Positions 48,453-58,961 are shown, numbered from the stretch's first letter. The stretch: 64,000 nucleotides of DNA from CAVUCE01 sp963739985 (GCA_963739985.1 CAVUCE010000022.1:434001-498000), one strand, 5' to 3'. The notes: a model not told the origin generated them from the sequence alone. Program-made: numbers and translations.

Positions 48453-49542
48453 TTATTTAAGTGAAGAATATAAAATTTGATATTGATGAACAATCTTTTC
48501 AGCACTATAGTTATTTTTTACTTTTTGATAAAGATTATTTGCCATCTGATATGATTTTTGAGGATTCATATACAAATATAAGATACTCTGATATAACTCT
48601 AGAGGACTTTTAGAGTCAAAAAGGATTCCACTTGTTTCATTTTCTACTAATTCTTTAATCCCATCAACATTACTTCCAATAAATGGGATCTTCAAATACG
48701 CAGCCTCCAACATAATCAAAGGAAATGGATCTACTCTTGAAGGCAAGATAATTAGATCAAATATTTGAAGATAATTGTATACGTTCATTTGAGGCTCAAG
48801 AATCCTGAAGTTAGATTTTAGTCCAATCGTATTTGCAATTAAATATTCTTTATCTTTTCCATCACCTATAAAAATAAAGATAATATCATAATCATATTTA
48901 ATTATTTGCCTCGAAACATTTGCAAGAATATCTATTCCCTTTTCTTGATTATCAAATCTCCCACATAACCTATAACGTAGTTTGACTTACTGATATTAAG
49001 CTCTAGTTGTATTTCTTGTTTATCTTTACTTATATTGATTGATTTTGTATCGATACAATTATTTATAACGCTAATTTTATTTTTACTCAGTTTGAAGTAA
49101 TCAATCAGATGTTTTCAACACTTTCACTAACAGCTATTAACTTATCTGCCTTATAACTCAATATTTTTTTGCCATAAACTTTACTATGTACTGTAGTAAC
49201 AGTCCTAATTTCCAAGACTTTCGATACGACGTAAGCTATTAAATCAAAATAACGATGATGACTATGAATAATACTGATTGAGTTTTCATTACAATATTTT
49301 ATTATAAAAAAGCAAATTTTTATTACATTAAGAATATTGTTTCGGCTTACATTTAATATTTTCAAAATCCCTACCTAAGAAATTAAATCTTTTCCTATTC
49401 CATCTCCTCCCAAAATAATTAAATGATGTTTTACTCTTGACTCTGAATTATTAATTATATTGAAAATGGTTCTACTAATTCCACAAGTTAGATTTAATTC
49501 AGTGTGAAGATGGAGAATACTATAGCTTTGTTTTTGAGTCAT
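48453..49542 (-). pseudogene. GT4 glycosyltransferase, broken by about three indels
   Basis: Starts MTQKQSYSILHLHTELNLTC at ATG 49542. Frame changes are needed near 49388, near 49105 (after AVSESVEN) and near 48962 (GYVG to GRFDNQEKGID). Stitched, it gives a full GT4 chain of about 360 residues: an N-terminal Rossmann domain (SIIHSHHRYFDLIAYVV), the nucleotide-sugar loop GRFDNQEKG, IGDGKDKEYL, and the C-terminal LILPSRVDPFPLIMLEAAY (the EX7E-type region). It ends at TAA 48453. It is a surface-polysaccharide glycosyltransferase by family. Confidence 0.7.
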
Positions 49543-50613
49543 TTTAGGGCGTAAATAGAGAAAAGTTTACTCATAATAATTTCAATATCAAAATTATCTT
49601 TAAATATATTGCTTTTTGCCAATAATTTACTTTCTTCGATTTCAATATTTTTTTTAACAAAAAATATTTTTGTTAATGTCTCCTGCAAATTTGCAAAATC
49701 AGTTCTAGTTACTAAGTCGTCGATCGGATTACACAATTTATAGTTATTCGAAATAATCACAGGTCTTCCTAAATAAAGAGCTCTATTGATTGTCATTCAA
49801 AAAGATGTCAAATATCAAAGGGTAAATGAGAACCAAGTTGCTTGAAAAAAGTTATATTATTTACATAATCCTTAAAATATAGAGACTTGAATGGAGTTTG
49901 TTTTCATTTATAAAATTTTCCACATAAAAAGCCAGTTCCCCATTACCAGCAATTAAAAATTTAAATTTATTTTCTTGAATGATATTTCTTTGACAATTTC
50001 AAAATTTCAGAATACCTTTATTTTCTGAAAGTTTTGCCATATAACCGATTACAAACTTCTTTGAGTTTTCGTTTAGTTGAAGTGCTTTTTTTTCATTTGT
50101 AATTACATCTAAAGGGTTATACAATATCCTATGCCTTTGGTTTTGAGTTCCTTCAAATTCCTTTTGTAATAAAAACATGTATTCAGAAACTCATATTTTC
50201 AGGACAAAATTATTTATAACTCTTGCAATCTACTCTCTTTACCAGTTAAATTAAATATAAATTTTCATTTAACTCATATTTCATTATCCTACAACCGTGA
50301 TTGTGGGATATTAACTTTTTATTAGGGAAGAATATTATATTAACTAAATCTATGAACATCACACCGAGTGGTTGTGAATAACATTCACCTTTAGTTTTTT
50401 TATTGTCCTAATGTATTCAATTATCATTGATAAGTAATTAGTGGTATCTAATTCAACCGTATTCTTAGGTCTATCATAATAATTAAAAAGCTTACCCTTC
50501 TTCAAAAATCAGCCCCCCCTATAGCTATTGTACTTATATTGAGAGAAGAGATATGCAACTTTTTGAATCCCGCCAAACTCACTATCTTTACATATATGAA
50601 TTACTTTTTGCAT
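49539..50613 (-). pseudogene. GT4 glycosyltransferase, broken by several indels
   Basis: Begins MQKVIHICKDSEFGGIQKV at ATG 50613, breaks at a G7 run (forward C7 at 50513-50519) and a T5 run nearby, then continues LFNYYDRPKNTVELD and VNVIHNHSV; it breaks again several times between about 50370 and 49800. Later fragments, KFVIGYMAKLSENKG and FLIAGNGELAFYVENF, are the GT4 nucleotide-sugar binding region. The C-terminus (ALYLGRPVIIS to SIYALK) is intact down to TGA 49539, which overlaps the next gene (ATGA). Total length about 358 codons. The number of indels here is the highest in the window. Confidence 0.65.
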
Positions 50614-50697
50614 CTAATTTTAATACTTATAAGATGATTAGTACCACTAAAATATTTAACTTAAAAAAAGTAATAATCAAAATACTTTTTACCAATA

Positions 50698-51848
50698 TCA
50701 CATTCTTGAGTAAAGAATTTGGAAATCTTTAATAGTCTTTTCCCAAGAATATTTTTTTTTGAGCACTTGTGAAATTGTTCTCAATAATTACTTTATTTTT
50801 CTTGTAAATGAAACTGCACTTGATAAATCAGATGCTCTGGATATATCAATTGTATAACCAATTTCTTCACATTCCACGAGTTTCGAAGTGTTACTTCCTA
50901 TTGTTGCAATTATCGGAATTTGATACTCAATTGCTTTCAACACTACGGCCTGACTCACCCTTAAACTGCTTTTGATGACAAACTATTACAGCATCAAAAG
51001 CCTGAAAATAAATTACTACCTATCTTCAGGAATATATTCTGTCTTGATAATAAATTTCTCACTTAAACATATTTTTGCACTAGTTGTTTAAGCAATTCAT
51101 CTAACTTATTTTCGCCGACTATAAAAAGAAACATCAAAGTTAATTTTTTGAGCAATAGATAATAGTTCAAATATTCCCTTTTCTTCTCTGATTACTCCAA
51201 AAAACAATATTATAAATTTATCTATTGGAGATTTAATAAATTTCTTGATTCATTTTGTGTATATCTCCGAAGTGGATTTTCTATCCCGATACCTATTTTA
51301 TAAATTTTGTTTTGTCCAATACCAAGCTTCAATGCTTCATCATAAATTTCAGAGGTATGAACAACATACAAATCGGAAATCTTTTTTAATAATTTGTTTG
51401 CCAAAATTCCTTGAATGAGACCCAATGATTTAATCCCAAAGATACTATGATGCTCTCTAAAACATGCTTTAAGATTCAATATCTTCTTATTAGATATTCT
51501 TCGCAGATGGTACCAAATAGGAAAAGATGACTTTAAATCCCAGATGTGAATTATAGCTGATTTATTATCCATCTTTTCTATGTAATCACGAACAAGATTA
51601 AAGAAATTCCACTGAATTCCATATAATTTTTGTAGCACGAAATTAGTTTTCTTCTGATGATTTTCCAGTTTACACAATTCAACTACTTTTGTATTCTCGA
51701 AGAACTTCAAATTTTCCTTAAATCCAAAAGGAGTTAGAATGGTAATAGTTGAACAAAAATCTGCTGCATATTGACAGAATTGGGATATTTCATTTGTAAA
51801 GTGCCCACTTTCATGTGCATTCATTTCTACAATAATTAAATCTGACAA
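50698..51848 (-). pseudogene. GT4 glycosyltransferase, C-terminal half broken by indels
   Basis: From TTG 51848, 208 codons are intact (ESGHFTNEISQFCQYAADF, IIHIWDLKSSFPIWYHL), ending in a spurious stop at 51222. Reading on in shifted frames gives IDKFIILFFGVIREEKGIF, FIVGENKLDELLKQLV, EKFIIKTEYIPED and VVLKAIEYQIPIIATIGSN, which form the C-terminal GT4 domain with its EX7E-type acidic residue. The end is TGA at 50698. Roughly 383 codons with five or six shifts. It starts directly after the Glf-GT2 stop. Confidence 0.65.
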
Positions 51849-53837
51849 CTAATTACTCCAGTCATATTCATCAAAATGAAATCCACCAGCAAAACTACCA
51901 AAACCAAATTTTTTCTGTACGTTTATTTTAAGAGTTTTTTTTGTTGAGTATAGCTCAGGTAATAACAGACAGAACGACATTATTCCTTTAAAAACACTGA
52001 ACCACCCTCCCTGCTTTACTCCCGAAATCAAACGTCCTAATGCAATTCTCGTTATTCTAAAAGCCACTTTAGCAAAATTAAAATAACTAAAGAGAATAAT
52101 CAGGTAGTTTCTTGTGAAATAATATTTCTTTCTATTATCGCTTCTATTCAAAGAGGAAGAGTTGTGATAAATGATTAACTCTTTATTAAATTTGATTATA
52201 TAATCATGATCATATAACCTCAAAGTGTAATCACGTTCATGCTCGTATAGAAACAATAATTCATTAAACATACCAATTTCCATGAAAATTGTTTTTCTCA
52301 ACATCGCTCCACAACCAACAAAATGTGGCATTATACCTGAACGTGGTTCACTTATCTCAAACAATTCTTTGTTTGTGTTCCATATGTTAAAAGCAAGAAC
52401 TCCAACTTTTGTATCATTTTTTATCTCGGAAACTGCACTTGAGACAAAGTTAGCATCTATGGGATAACTATCATCATCCAGCACCAAAACATATTCACCT
52501 TTTGCGACCTTAAAACCTTCATTCCATCCGGCAATACCAATATTTTTTTCTAGTATTATCAAATTAACTGCAGGAAATTCTTGTGCTACCATTTCCGGCG
52601 ATCCGTCCGAAGAAGCATTATCAACAACTATCACTTCAATATTTTTATAATCTTGCTCAAATACTTTATTCAAAGTATTTCGCAACTCATCTCTTCTATT
52701 ATAGGATAGAATATTTACTGTAACTAAAGGATTATTTTCCATTGGCAATTTCTTCATCATACTTTTTAGAGTATTTGCCACAACCTGATCCATATTAAAA
52801 TATTGGTATTCTGCTAATCGACCACAAAATATAACATTTTTTATTTTTTCAGCTTCACTCCAATATTTAAGAAATAAATTTCTGCTATCCTCAGTCGGAA
52901 CAGGATAATATGGTTCGCCGTCATGTTGAGGATATTCCCTTGATATTGTTGTAGTAGCTGCATTTTGTCCGCTTAAATACTTATGTTCTACAACTCTTGT
53001 ATATTCTACCTCTTCAGATACATGATTGACTTGAGCAACATCTTGAAATTTATCCACAGCTAAATTTTCAAATTCAAATCTGATTGATCTATACGGTAAT
53101 TTGCCAAATTTATAATCAAAAAAATAGTCTATAGGACCGGTATAAATCATTTTTTCATATTTCAAACTGTCAATGATTTCTTTGTAATCAGTATTGAGCT
53201 TTATTTCGATATTTTTATGATCTAACATCTTTTCAAACATTTTAGTATAGCCGTTTTTTGGCATAAACTGATATTTATCTGTAAAATATCTGCAATCTTC
53301 ATTTGTTCTTACGGGTATTCTTCCACAGACTAAAGGAGATAATTCTTTTGGTTCCAAATCCCATTGCTTTTTAGTATAATGTTTGAAAAATTTATCAAAT
53401 AAATCATATCCAACTTTACTTACAATTATATCTTCCGAATTTTGTATCGGTTTATGATTTTCCTTTACTGATTCAAAATAATGTTTTACTTCTTCATCGG
53501 TTGACAGATTTAAATTATAAAGTTTATTAATTGTAATTCGATTTATTGGAATTGGATAGAAATCTCCGTTTAACTTTGCTAAAACTTTATGCTCATAAAA
53601 TCGCCACTCTGTAAACTGCGATAAATAATCGTATACTTTTTTACTATTTGTATGAAATATATGCGGGCCGTATTTATGAACCAAAATTCCATGTTCATCA
53701 TATTCATCATAAGCGTTGCCGGCAATGTGATTTCGTTTCTCTATAATCAATACTTTTTTATTAAGCTGCGACGCAATTCTTTCCGCCATGACAGCACCGG
53801 AAAATCCAGCGCCAACAATTACATAATCATAATTCAT
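51849..53837 (-). CDS. glf: UDP-galactopyranose mutase in one frame with a GT2 glycosyltransferase
   Basis: 662 codons. Residues 1-365 are a full-length UDP-galactopyranose mutase: FAD-binding VGAGFSGAVMAER, HKYGPHIFHTN, FKHYTKKQWDL and CGRLAEYQYFNMDQ. Residues 366-662, from an internal Met (ATG 52742), are a GT2 glycosyltransferase with VTVNILSYNRRDE, VDNASSDGS, the DXD-type LDDDSYP and HERDYTLRLYD. Glf makes UDP-galactofuranose; a GT2 would transfer it. In an alternative frame glf would end near 52730 with YDEEIANGK and overlap the GT2 start, so an indel may have joined two genes. ATGA overlap with wzx upstream. Confidence 0.82.
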   Translation of the reverse strand: MNYDYVIVGAGFSGAVMAERIASQLNKKVLIIEKRNHIAGNAYDEYDEHGILVHKYGPHIFHTNSKKVYDYLSQFTEWRFYEHKVLAKLNGDFYPIPINRITINKLYNLNLSTDEEVKHYFESVKENHKPIQNSEDIIVSKVGYDLFDKFFKHYTKKQWDLEPKELSPLVCGRIPVRTNEDCRYFTDKYQFMPKNGYTKMFEKMLDHKNIEIKLNTDYKEIIDSLKYEKMIYTGPIDYFFDYKFGKLPYRSIRFEFENLAVDKFQDVAQVNHVSEEVEYTRVVEHKYLSGQNAATTTISREYPQHDGEPYYPVPTEDSRNLFLKYWSEAEKIKNVIFCGRLAEYQYFNMDQVVANTLKSMMKKLPMENNPLVTVNILSYNRRDELRNTLNKVFEQDYKNIEVIVVDNASSDGSPEMVAQEFPAVNLIILEKNIGIAGWNEGFKVAKGEYVLVLDDDSYPIDANFVSSAVSEIKNDTKVGVLAFNIWNTNKELFEISEPRSGIMPHFVGCGAMLRKTIFMEIGMFNELLFLYEHERDYTLRLYDHDYIIKFNKELIIYHNSSSLNRSDNRKKYYFTRNYLIILFSYFNFAKVAFRITRIALGRLISGVKQGGWFSVFKGIMSFCLLLPELYSTKKTLKINVQKKFGFGSFAGGFHFDEYDWSN

Positions 53838-55072
53838 GTTGTTAACATTCTGTAAGTATATTTATTAAACAAGGTAAAAACGCCTACGAAAACTGCAACT
53901 TCAGAAATCAAGGTAGCAAAAGCAGCACCAAAATATGAATATCCCGGTATTAATAAAATATTAAGAATAATATTTGTAACTGCACCTAAAGCAATCGCAT
54001 AAGAATACTGTTTTTGTTTTCCCCAGGCTATCAATGGATTTCCAAATATTATATTAACACAAATTACCATAATATTTAAGGATAATATTAACAAGGGACC
54101 TTTGGCGTTAGAAAAATCATTACCGAAAATTATTTTTATTATTTCTCCGGCGTTAAAAAAAACAACTAACGTAATCAAAACTCCGACGGATAACATTAAG
54201 ATGGAATATTGTGAGAATACTTTTTCGAATTCCGAACTTCTTTCCAATCCAATTTTTGAAAGAGACGGGAAAAAAGAATTTAGAATAAGACCAAAAGGAA
54301 TTATACCAACTAATAAAATTTTATATGCCGCATTATAAATACCAACATCAGCGTTTGATTTCATGTAACCAAGCATTACCATATCAAGATTATAATATAT
54401 TGCTATCATAAAAGATGAAGCAACTAATGGAAAAGATTCTTTGAGCAATAGCTTCCAATTCTTAAAATCTAACTTTAACTTTATTTTTGAATTTAATTTT
54501 TCATAAACTCCAACCAACCAAGCAGAATTAATGAGACTGGAACTTATCAAAATAACGGCCGCTAGAACAATATTATTTTGGGATTTCACAAAGATTAAAA
54601 GTCCAATTAAAGTAAGCAAATTAGTAAGAACTTTTTTAATTCCCACCAACCACATTTTTTCTACACCTAGGAACACCCAGTCGAGAGTAAACACATTAAC
54701 AAATAAATTAACACCTACTACCAGAATCACCATTTTAGTTAAATAATTTTGTTTTACTAAAATTGTAACTATAAACAAAACTAAATAACCGATAATAGAT
54801 AAAATTATTTTTATCGAAAAAATCTGATTCACAAAATATGTAATTTTAGTTTCATCTTTTGCAATCTCCCTAGTGCCATAGATATCAAATCCAAAGTTTG
54901 CGAACAATGCAAAATATGAAACGAAAGCGGTAGCAAACCCTAAAATTCCGTAACCTTCGGGTAATAATATTCTAGCTAAATAAGCGGTTGTAAATACAGA
55001 AATAATTTTACTAATTATTTCTGCACTTGTTAGGGAAAAAAGATTCTTAATTATTTGGTTAGAGTAATTCAA
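53834..55072 (-). CDS. Polysaccharide flippase (Wzx/MATE-like oligosaccharide exporter)
   Basis: 412 residues, nearly all hydrophobic, about 12 transmembrane helices. The N-terminal SLTSAEIISKIISVFTTAY and LARILLPEGYGILGFA fit the polysaccharide-biosynthesis (RfbX/Wzx) family, which flips undecaprenyl-linked repeat units across the inner membrane. It is the first gene of the locus Wzx-Glf/GT2-GT4-GT4-GT4-GT26, so the locus likely makes a Wzx/Wzy-type glycan with galactofuranose. No Wzy polymerase is seen in the window. Confidence 0.9.
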   Translation of the reverse strand: MNYSNQIIKNLFSLTSAEIISKIISVFTTAYLARILLPEGYGILGFATAFVSYFALFANFGFDIYGTREIAKDETKITYFVNQIFSIKIILSIIGYLVLFIVTILVKQNYLTKMVILVVGVNLFVNVFTLDWVFLGVEKMWLVGIKKVLTNLLTLIGLLIFVKSQNNIVLAAVILISSSLINSAWLVGVYEKLNSKIKLKLDFKNWKLLLKESFPLVASSFMIAIYYNLDMVMLGYMKSNADVGIYNAAYKILLVGIIPFGLILNSFFPSLSKIGLERSSEFEKVFSQYSILMLSVGVLITLVVFFNAGEIIKIIFGNDFSNAKGPLLILSLNIMVICVNIIFGNPLIAWGKQKQYSYAIALGAVTNIILNILLIPGYSYFGAAFATLISEVAVFVGVFTLFNKYTYRMLTT

Positions 55073-55096
55073 TTGTGGTTAGATTTAATATTCTTC

Positions 55097-56365
55097 TTAC
55101 TTCCCTGCCAGCCAGGTTTCCGGATCTTGGTTTTTGCGTGCGTTCCAAATTTCGAAATGCAAGATATTTCCTTCCAAGCTTTCTCCAACTTTACCGATCG
55201 CACTTCCCATTTTTAATTTTTCCCCTTCTTTAACAAAAATTTCACCAAGGTGACTGTAAACAGTCCGGTATTCATTTTTGTGGGTTACTATTACTACACT
55301 TCCGTATCCGGGAAGCCAATTAATTGTAGAAACTACACCATCCGCAACTGCTTTAACATCAGCATCCGGATTTGTTTTTATATCTACACCGTAATTTAAT
55401 GTTACTGTATTTAAGTGCGAATTTAAGTTCTCTCCAAATTTGTGAACTATTTTTCCGCTTGAGACCGGCCAATTTAATTTTCCCTTTAATGCTGAGAACG
55501 ATGAAAATCCGGAAGTTGAAAGGTCCACATCGTAAGTTGGATTTACGGAAGCAATTTTTGTTTCATTGTTAATTTTCGAATTTTTCTCAGCTTCTGCTTT
55601 TAATTTAGCTAATCTTTCTGCTTCTTTTCTTTTTCTTTCAGCTTCTTCAATTAGCTGCGAAATCAAATTCTTGATCTTAGATTCCGCATCTTTTTTTGCT
55701 TCAATTTCATTTTTCAATTCACTTTTATCTTTACGAATTGAAGCAATTACTCTTTTCTTTTCTACTGTTTTACTTTCAAGCGATTTTTCTTCGTCTTGCT
55801 TTTGAGCAGTTAATACTTGTTTTTCTTTTCTCTCGCTTATCAGTCTTTTTTTTGCGGAGATCAATTGATCTTTTTTATCATTCAATCCCGCAATATCTTC
55901 TTCCCTTTTTTCACTAAATTTTTGAAGATATTTATATCTCAATAATGCCTGTTCAACAGATTTCGCTTCCAACAGACTTTGTAATTCACTCACCTTGCCA
56001 TATTTATAAATCGCAATAACATATTTAGCATAGTTTTCTTTAATCTCTTTTATCTCATTTTCAAGATTCGTAATCTCTTGCTGTGTGCTGTTTATCTGTT
56101 TTGTTTTTTCTTGTTCTTCATCATTTAATTTACCGATCAATTGGTTGAGCAGAAAACTTTGCTTTGAATAATTTTCGATTACGGAATAGTTTTGTTTCTC
56201 TTTTGCCGACTTTTGTTTTAACTGATCTTCAAGATCATTTATTTGCGATTTCAAATCCGATAATTCTTTTTTCTTTGCATTAATCTGTTGAGCTTCTTGC
56301 CCTAAAGCAGGAAGTGAACAAATCAAAAAAAATGATATAATTTGAAATAAATAAATTCTTACCAT
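55097..56365 (-). CDS. EnvC-like LytM-domain murein hydrolase activator
   Basis: 422 residues. Signal peptide (cleavage near CSLPALG), a long coiled coil (about 22-260, rich in Glu, Lys and Gln), a linker, and a LytM/M23 domain (about 295-420). The Zn-binding positions are degenerate: the first motif reads LNYGVDIK (Asn for His) and the last GNILHFEIW (Ile for the first His), while VYSHLGE is kept. EnvC-type proteins also lack metal ligands and activate amidases. Likely a regulator of cell-wall splitting, not itself a peptidase. 7-bp overlap with the DUF4292 gene. Confidence 0.88.
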   Translation of the reverse strand: MVRIYLFQIISFFLICSLPALGQEAQQINAKKKELSDLKSQINDLEDQLKQKSAKEKQNYSVIENYSKQSFLLNQLIGKLNDEEQEKTKQINSTQQEITNLENEIKEIKENYAKYVIAIYKYGKVSELQSLLEAKSVEQALLRYKYLQKFSEKREEDIAGLNDKKDQLISAKKRLISERKEKQVLTAQKQDEEKSLESKTVEKKRVIASIRKDKSELKNEIEAKKDAESKIKNLISQLIEEAERKRKEAERLAKLKAEAEKNSKINNETKIASVNPTYDVDLSTSGFSSFSALKGKLNWPVSSGKIVHKFGENLNSHLNTVTLNYGVDIKTNPDADVKAVADGVVSTINWLPGYGSVVIVTHKNEYRTVYSHLGEIFVKEGEKLKMGSAIGKVGESLEGNILHFEIWNARKNQDPETWLAGK

Positions 56366-57147
56366 TTAATTACATCAGCGTCTTCCGGTACCTTGAAATC
56401 AATCTTGATCCCATCCCGGTTGGCTTCCATTTTTTTATAGGTAATTAAAATTTGTTGGTCTTGTTTTTTATTTTCTATCTGAATTTTATATGGGACTGCA
56501 ACATTTTCAAGATAATCAAAATCCGAATATTTACCTTCTAATAAAACATCTTTTTCTTTGTTCATCACTTTATAATTTGTGATTCCTAAACTCCTAATAT
56601 CAACCATATATCTGGTGCTTTGGTCGCTTACCGAATCGACGTAAGTGAGAATATACTTATCATAATCTACGCTGTATTTTGTGGGCATTTTATAAAGATG
56701 CTGCGTTAAATTTACAGCTCCGGCAAACGCGTCTATTAAATCACTGAATGATAGATCAATGCGAAATATATTTTTCAAAACATCGTTACTTACTTCACCT
56801 TCATAAGCTGTGTTATGCAATGCATCGTAAAAGACAAAGTTCTTTTTGGTGACAAGCGCTTCTGCAAGACTGATTCCAAACGGTCCCATAATTGTTAAGT
56901 ATATTGAATCCGGTTTTTGTTCTACAATTCTGAAAGTAGCGGAATTATCCATCTGAGGAGTTTGTACGTGAAGTGTTCCTGTTCCTTCAAAACTTCTAAT
57001 TCGTCTTCTGTTAGCTTCAAGTTTATTCACTAATCTTTCCGCAGGAAGTATCTCAACATCTTCTCTCGGTTTTGAGGGGACACAACTGCTTAGCGAAACC
57101 GCCAGCAATCCAAGCGAAAATATTATTAGAAATATTTTATTCTTCAA
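56359..57147 (-). CDS. DUF4292 lipoprotein
   Basis: 262 residues. Lipoprotein signal peptide with lipobox SLSSC (Cys22), then a beta-rich LolA/LolB-like domain: RRIRSFEGTGTLHVQT, DSIYLTIMGPFGISLAEA, and a strand-rich C-terminus with DFKVPEDADVIKW. DUF4292 proteins are outer-membrane lipoproteins of unknown function in Bacteroidota. It lies between the TPR lipoprotein (ATGA overlap) and the EnvC-like gene, a conserved trio suggesting an envelope role. Confidence 0.85.
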   Translation of the reverse strand: MKNKIFLIIFSLGLLAVSLSSCVPSKPREDVEILPAERLVNKLEANRRRIRSFEGTGTLHVQTPQMDNSATFRIVEQKPDSIYLTIMGPFGISLAEALVTKKNFVFYDALHNTAYEGEVSNDVLKNIFRIDLSFSDLIDAFAGAVNLTQHLYKMPTKYSVDYDKYILTYVDSVSDQSTRYMVDIRSLGITNYKVMNKEKDVLLEGKYSDFDYLENVAVPYKIQIENKKQDQQILITYKKMEANRDGIKIDFKVPEDADVIKW

Positions 57148-58961
57148 ATTCCACCTTTTTCAATTTTAATTTTTAGTTTCGTGTTTGTTGTGTCTTTATC
57201 AAAAGCTTTTTGCCATAATTTTTTTGCAATGCCTTTTTGACCAAGTTTATAATTTATATCTCCCATGTGTTCTAACATCGTAGATTCCTCACCGCCAATA
57301 TCAATAGCTTTCTGAACGTATTCCTTCGCTTTTTGGTAATTCCCTAACTTAAAATAAATCCATCCCATTGTATCTAAATATGAAGAGTTTGTCGGTTCTG
57401 CTTTAATTGCAATCTTCACCATATTCAAAGCAGTATCCAATTTTATTCCTCTTTCTGATAACGAATACGCATAGTTATTATTTACTAACGCATTTGTAGA
57501 ATCAATAGATAAAGCTTTTTGATAAACGCTATCACACTCGGGCCACTTTTGTTCATTATCATAAATCAACCCCAATGTTCCGAGTAAGTTCACATCATCC
57601 GGTTGAATGATTAGCGCTTTTTTCAAGTATTTTATTGCCTCGTCACTCTCTTTAAGCTGATTGAGTGTGAATCCATATGCAGAAAGTGCTGTAATATCCG
57701 ATGGATTTAGTTGAACCGCTTTACCAAGATATGGTTTAGCGCTTTTATTATCCCCTTTTTGTGACAACGACAAACCCATTATTAAGTTTGCTCTAAAATC
57801 TTCCGGGAAAGATTTTAAAGCTTGAGTCATCACCTTTACAGCCTCAGAATATTTTCTATTATCAAATAATAAACCACCTAATCTTACCCAAGGCTCAACA
57901 TTCCAACTTGCAAGTTCCGTTGCTTGTTTGAATTCTTTTATAGCAACAGAATCCTTTTTTTGTTGAATAGCAATTGCACCTAAATACATTTTAGTTTGCC
58001 ACGTCGTAGTATCTTTTTCAATCTTATTAAAGAATTTTTCGGCAATCGGAGTCAAACTACTATCCTTTAAAGATTGATTAAAATAAGATGCCCCGATATT
58101 TAACTTTAGTTCTAAAGGAACTTCAGGTTGTGATAGAATATAGGAGTATTCTTTTGAAGCGGATTCCCAATCATCTTGAGCGATAAAGATTTGAGCTTTC
58201 TTCTGGTGCGCGTCCAAATCATCTGGAGTTAGTTCTAAAATATCATTGGCATATTCCATCGCATCATTATACATTTTAGCTTTTACATAATACTCAATTA
58301 GTAGTTTTTCTAAAGAAGTATTTGCCGCATCAATTGAAAGTAATTTTTTAATTGTATTTGCGGCTTCTTTATATTCTCCAAGTTTTTCGTGAAGCTCGGC
58401 AACATGGATTAAAACATTCCAATCCGGACCGATAATATTTGTTAGTTTATCATAAATTCCGATGGCTTGCAAAGGCTTGTTAGCTTCATAAATCCTTGCA
58501 AGTCTATAATAAGCCATTACGTCTGTAGAATCCATGTCTATTACTTTTTTAAGAACAACCGCAGCTGAATCATTTTGTCTTGCCGCGGAGTATATATCTG
58601 AAAGCAAGTTATAATATTCTACCTGGTTCGGTTCAAGCTTAATAGAATTTTTAGAATACACTAATGCTTTATGGAGATTATTTAGATAAAGATAATTTTT
58701 AGCGAGCGCGTAATTTATTCCGCCTGATGAATCGAACTTAAGAGCAATTTCGTATTCATTAACCGCAGTTTGATAATCACCTTTAACCTCTGCAATCGAT
58801 CCATTTATAAAATGATCCATAGCAGAGTCTTTTAAGATCTGATGATTATCTCGATCTATTTGTTCAAACTGTGCTTGATCTGTTTTGGTAACTTCTTTTT
58901 GCTGTGAACATCCGAAAAAAATAAATGCCGGAAGTAGAATGGCAGCAAATAATTTTATCAT
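57144..58961 (-). CDS. TPR-repeat lipoprotein
   Basis: 605 residues. Lipoprotein signal peptide (FIFFGC, Cys18) followed by some 14-15 tetratricopeptide repeats from about residue 45 to the end (DYQTAVNEYEIALKFDSSG, NYQKAKEYVQKAIDIGGEE and so on). It is a scaffold at the outer membrane. A TTG-N20-TATATTAA promoter lies 20-50 bp upstream. It starts an operon with the DUF4292 lipoprotein (ATGA) and the EnvC-like activator. Confidence 0.87.
   Translation of the reverse strand: MIKLFAAILLPAFIFFGCSQQKEVTKTDQAQFEQIDRDNHQILKDSAMDHFINGSIAEVKGDYQTAVNEYEIALKFDSSGGINYALAKNYLYLNNLHKALVYSKNSIKLEPNQVEYYNLLSDIYSAARQNDSAAVVLKKVIDMDSTDVMAYYRLARIYEANKPLQAIGIYDKLTNIIGPDWNVLIHVAELHEKLGEYKEAANTIKKLLSIDAANTSLEKLLIEYYVKAKMYNDAMEYANDILELTPDDLDAHQKKAQIFIAQDDWESASKEYSYILSQPEVPLELKLNIGASYFNQSLKDSSLTPIAEKFFNKIEKDTTTWQTKMYLGAIAIQQKKDSVAIKEFKQATELASWNVEPWVRLGGLLFDNRKYSEAVKVMTQALKSFPEDFRANLIMGLSLSQKGDNKSAKPYLGKAVQLNPSDITALSAYGFTLNQLKESDEAIKYLKKALIIQPDDVNLLGTLGLIYDNEQKWPECDSVYQKALSIDSTNALVNNNYAYSLSERGIKLDTALNMVKIAIKAEPTNSSYLDTMGWIYFKLGNYQKAKEYVQKAIDIGGEESTMLEHMGDINYKLGQKGIAKKLWQKAFDKDTTNTKLKIKIEKGGI

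Noticed and set aside
49801..51221. A non-coding or mobile-element region between glycan genes
   Set aside because: Stitched translations give continuous GT4 fragments through this stretch, and no terminal inverted repeats or transposase motifs were seen.
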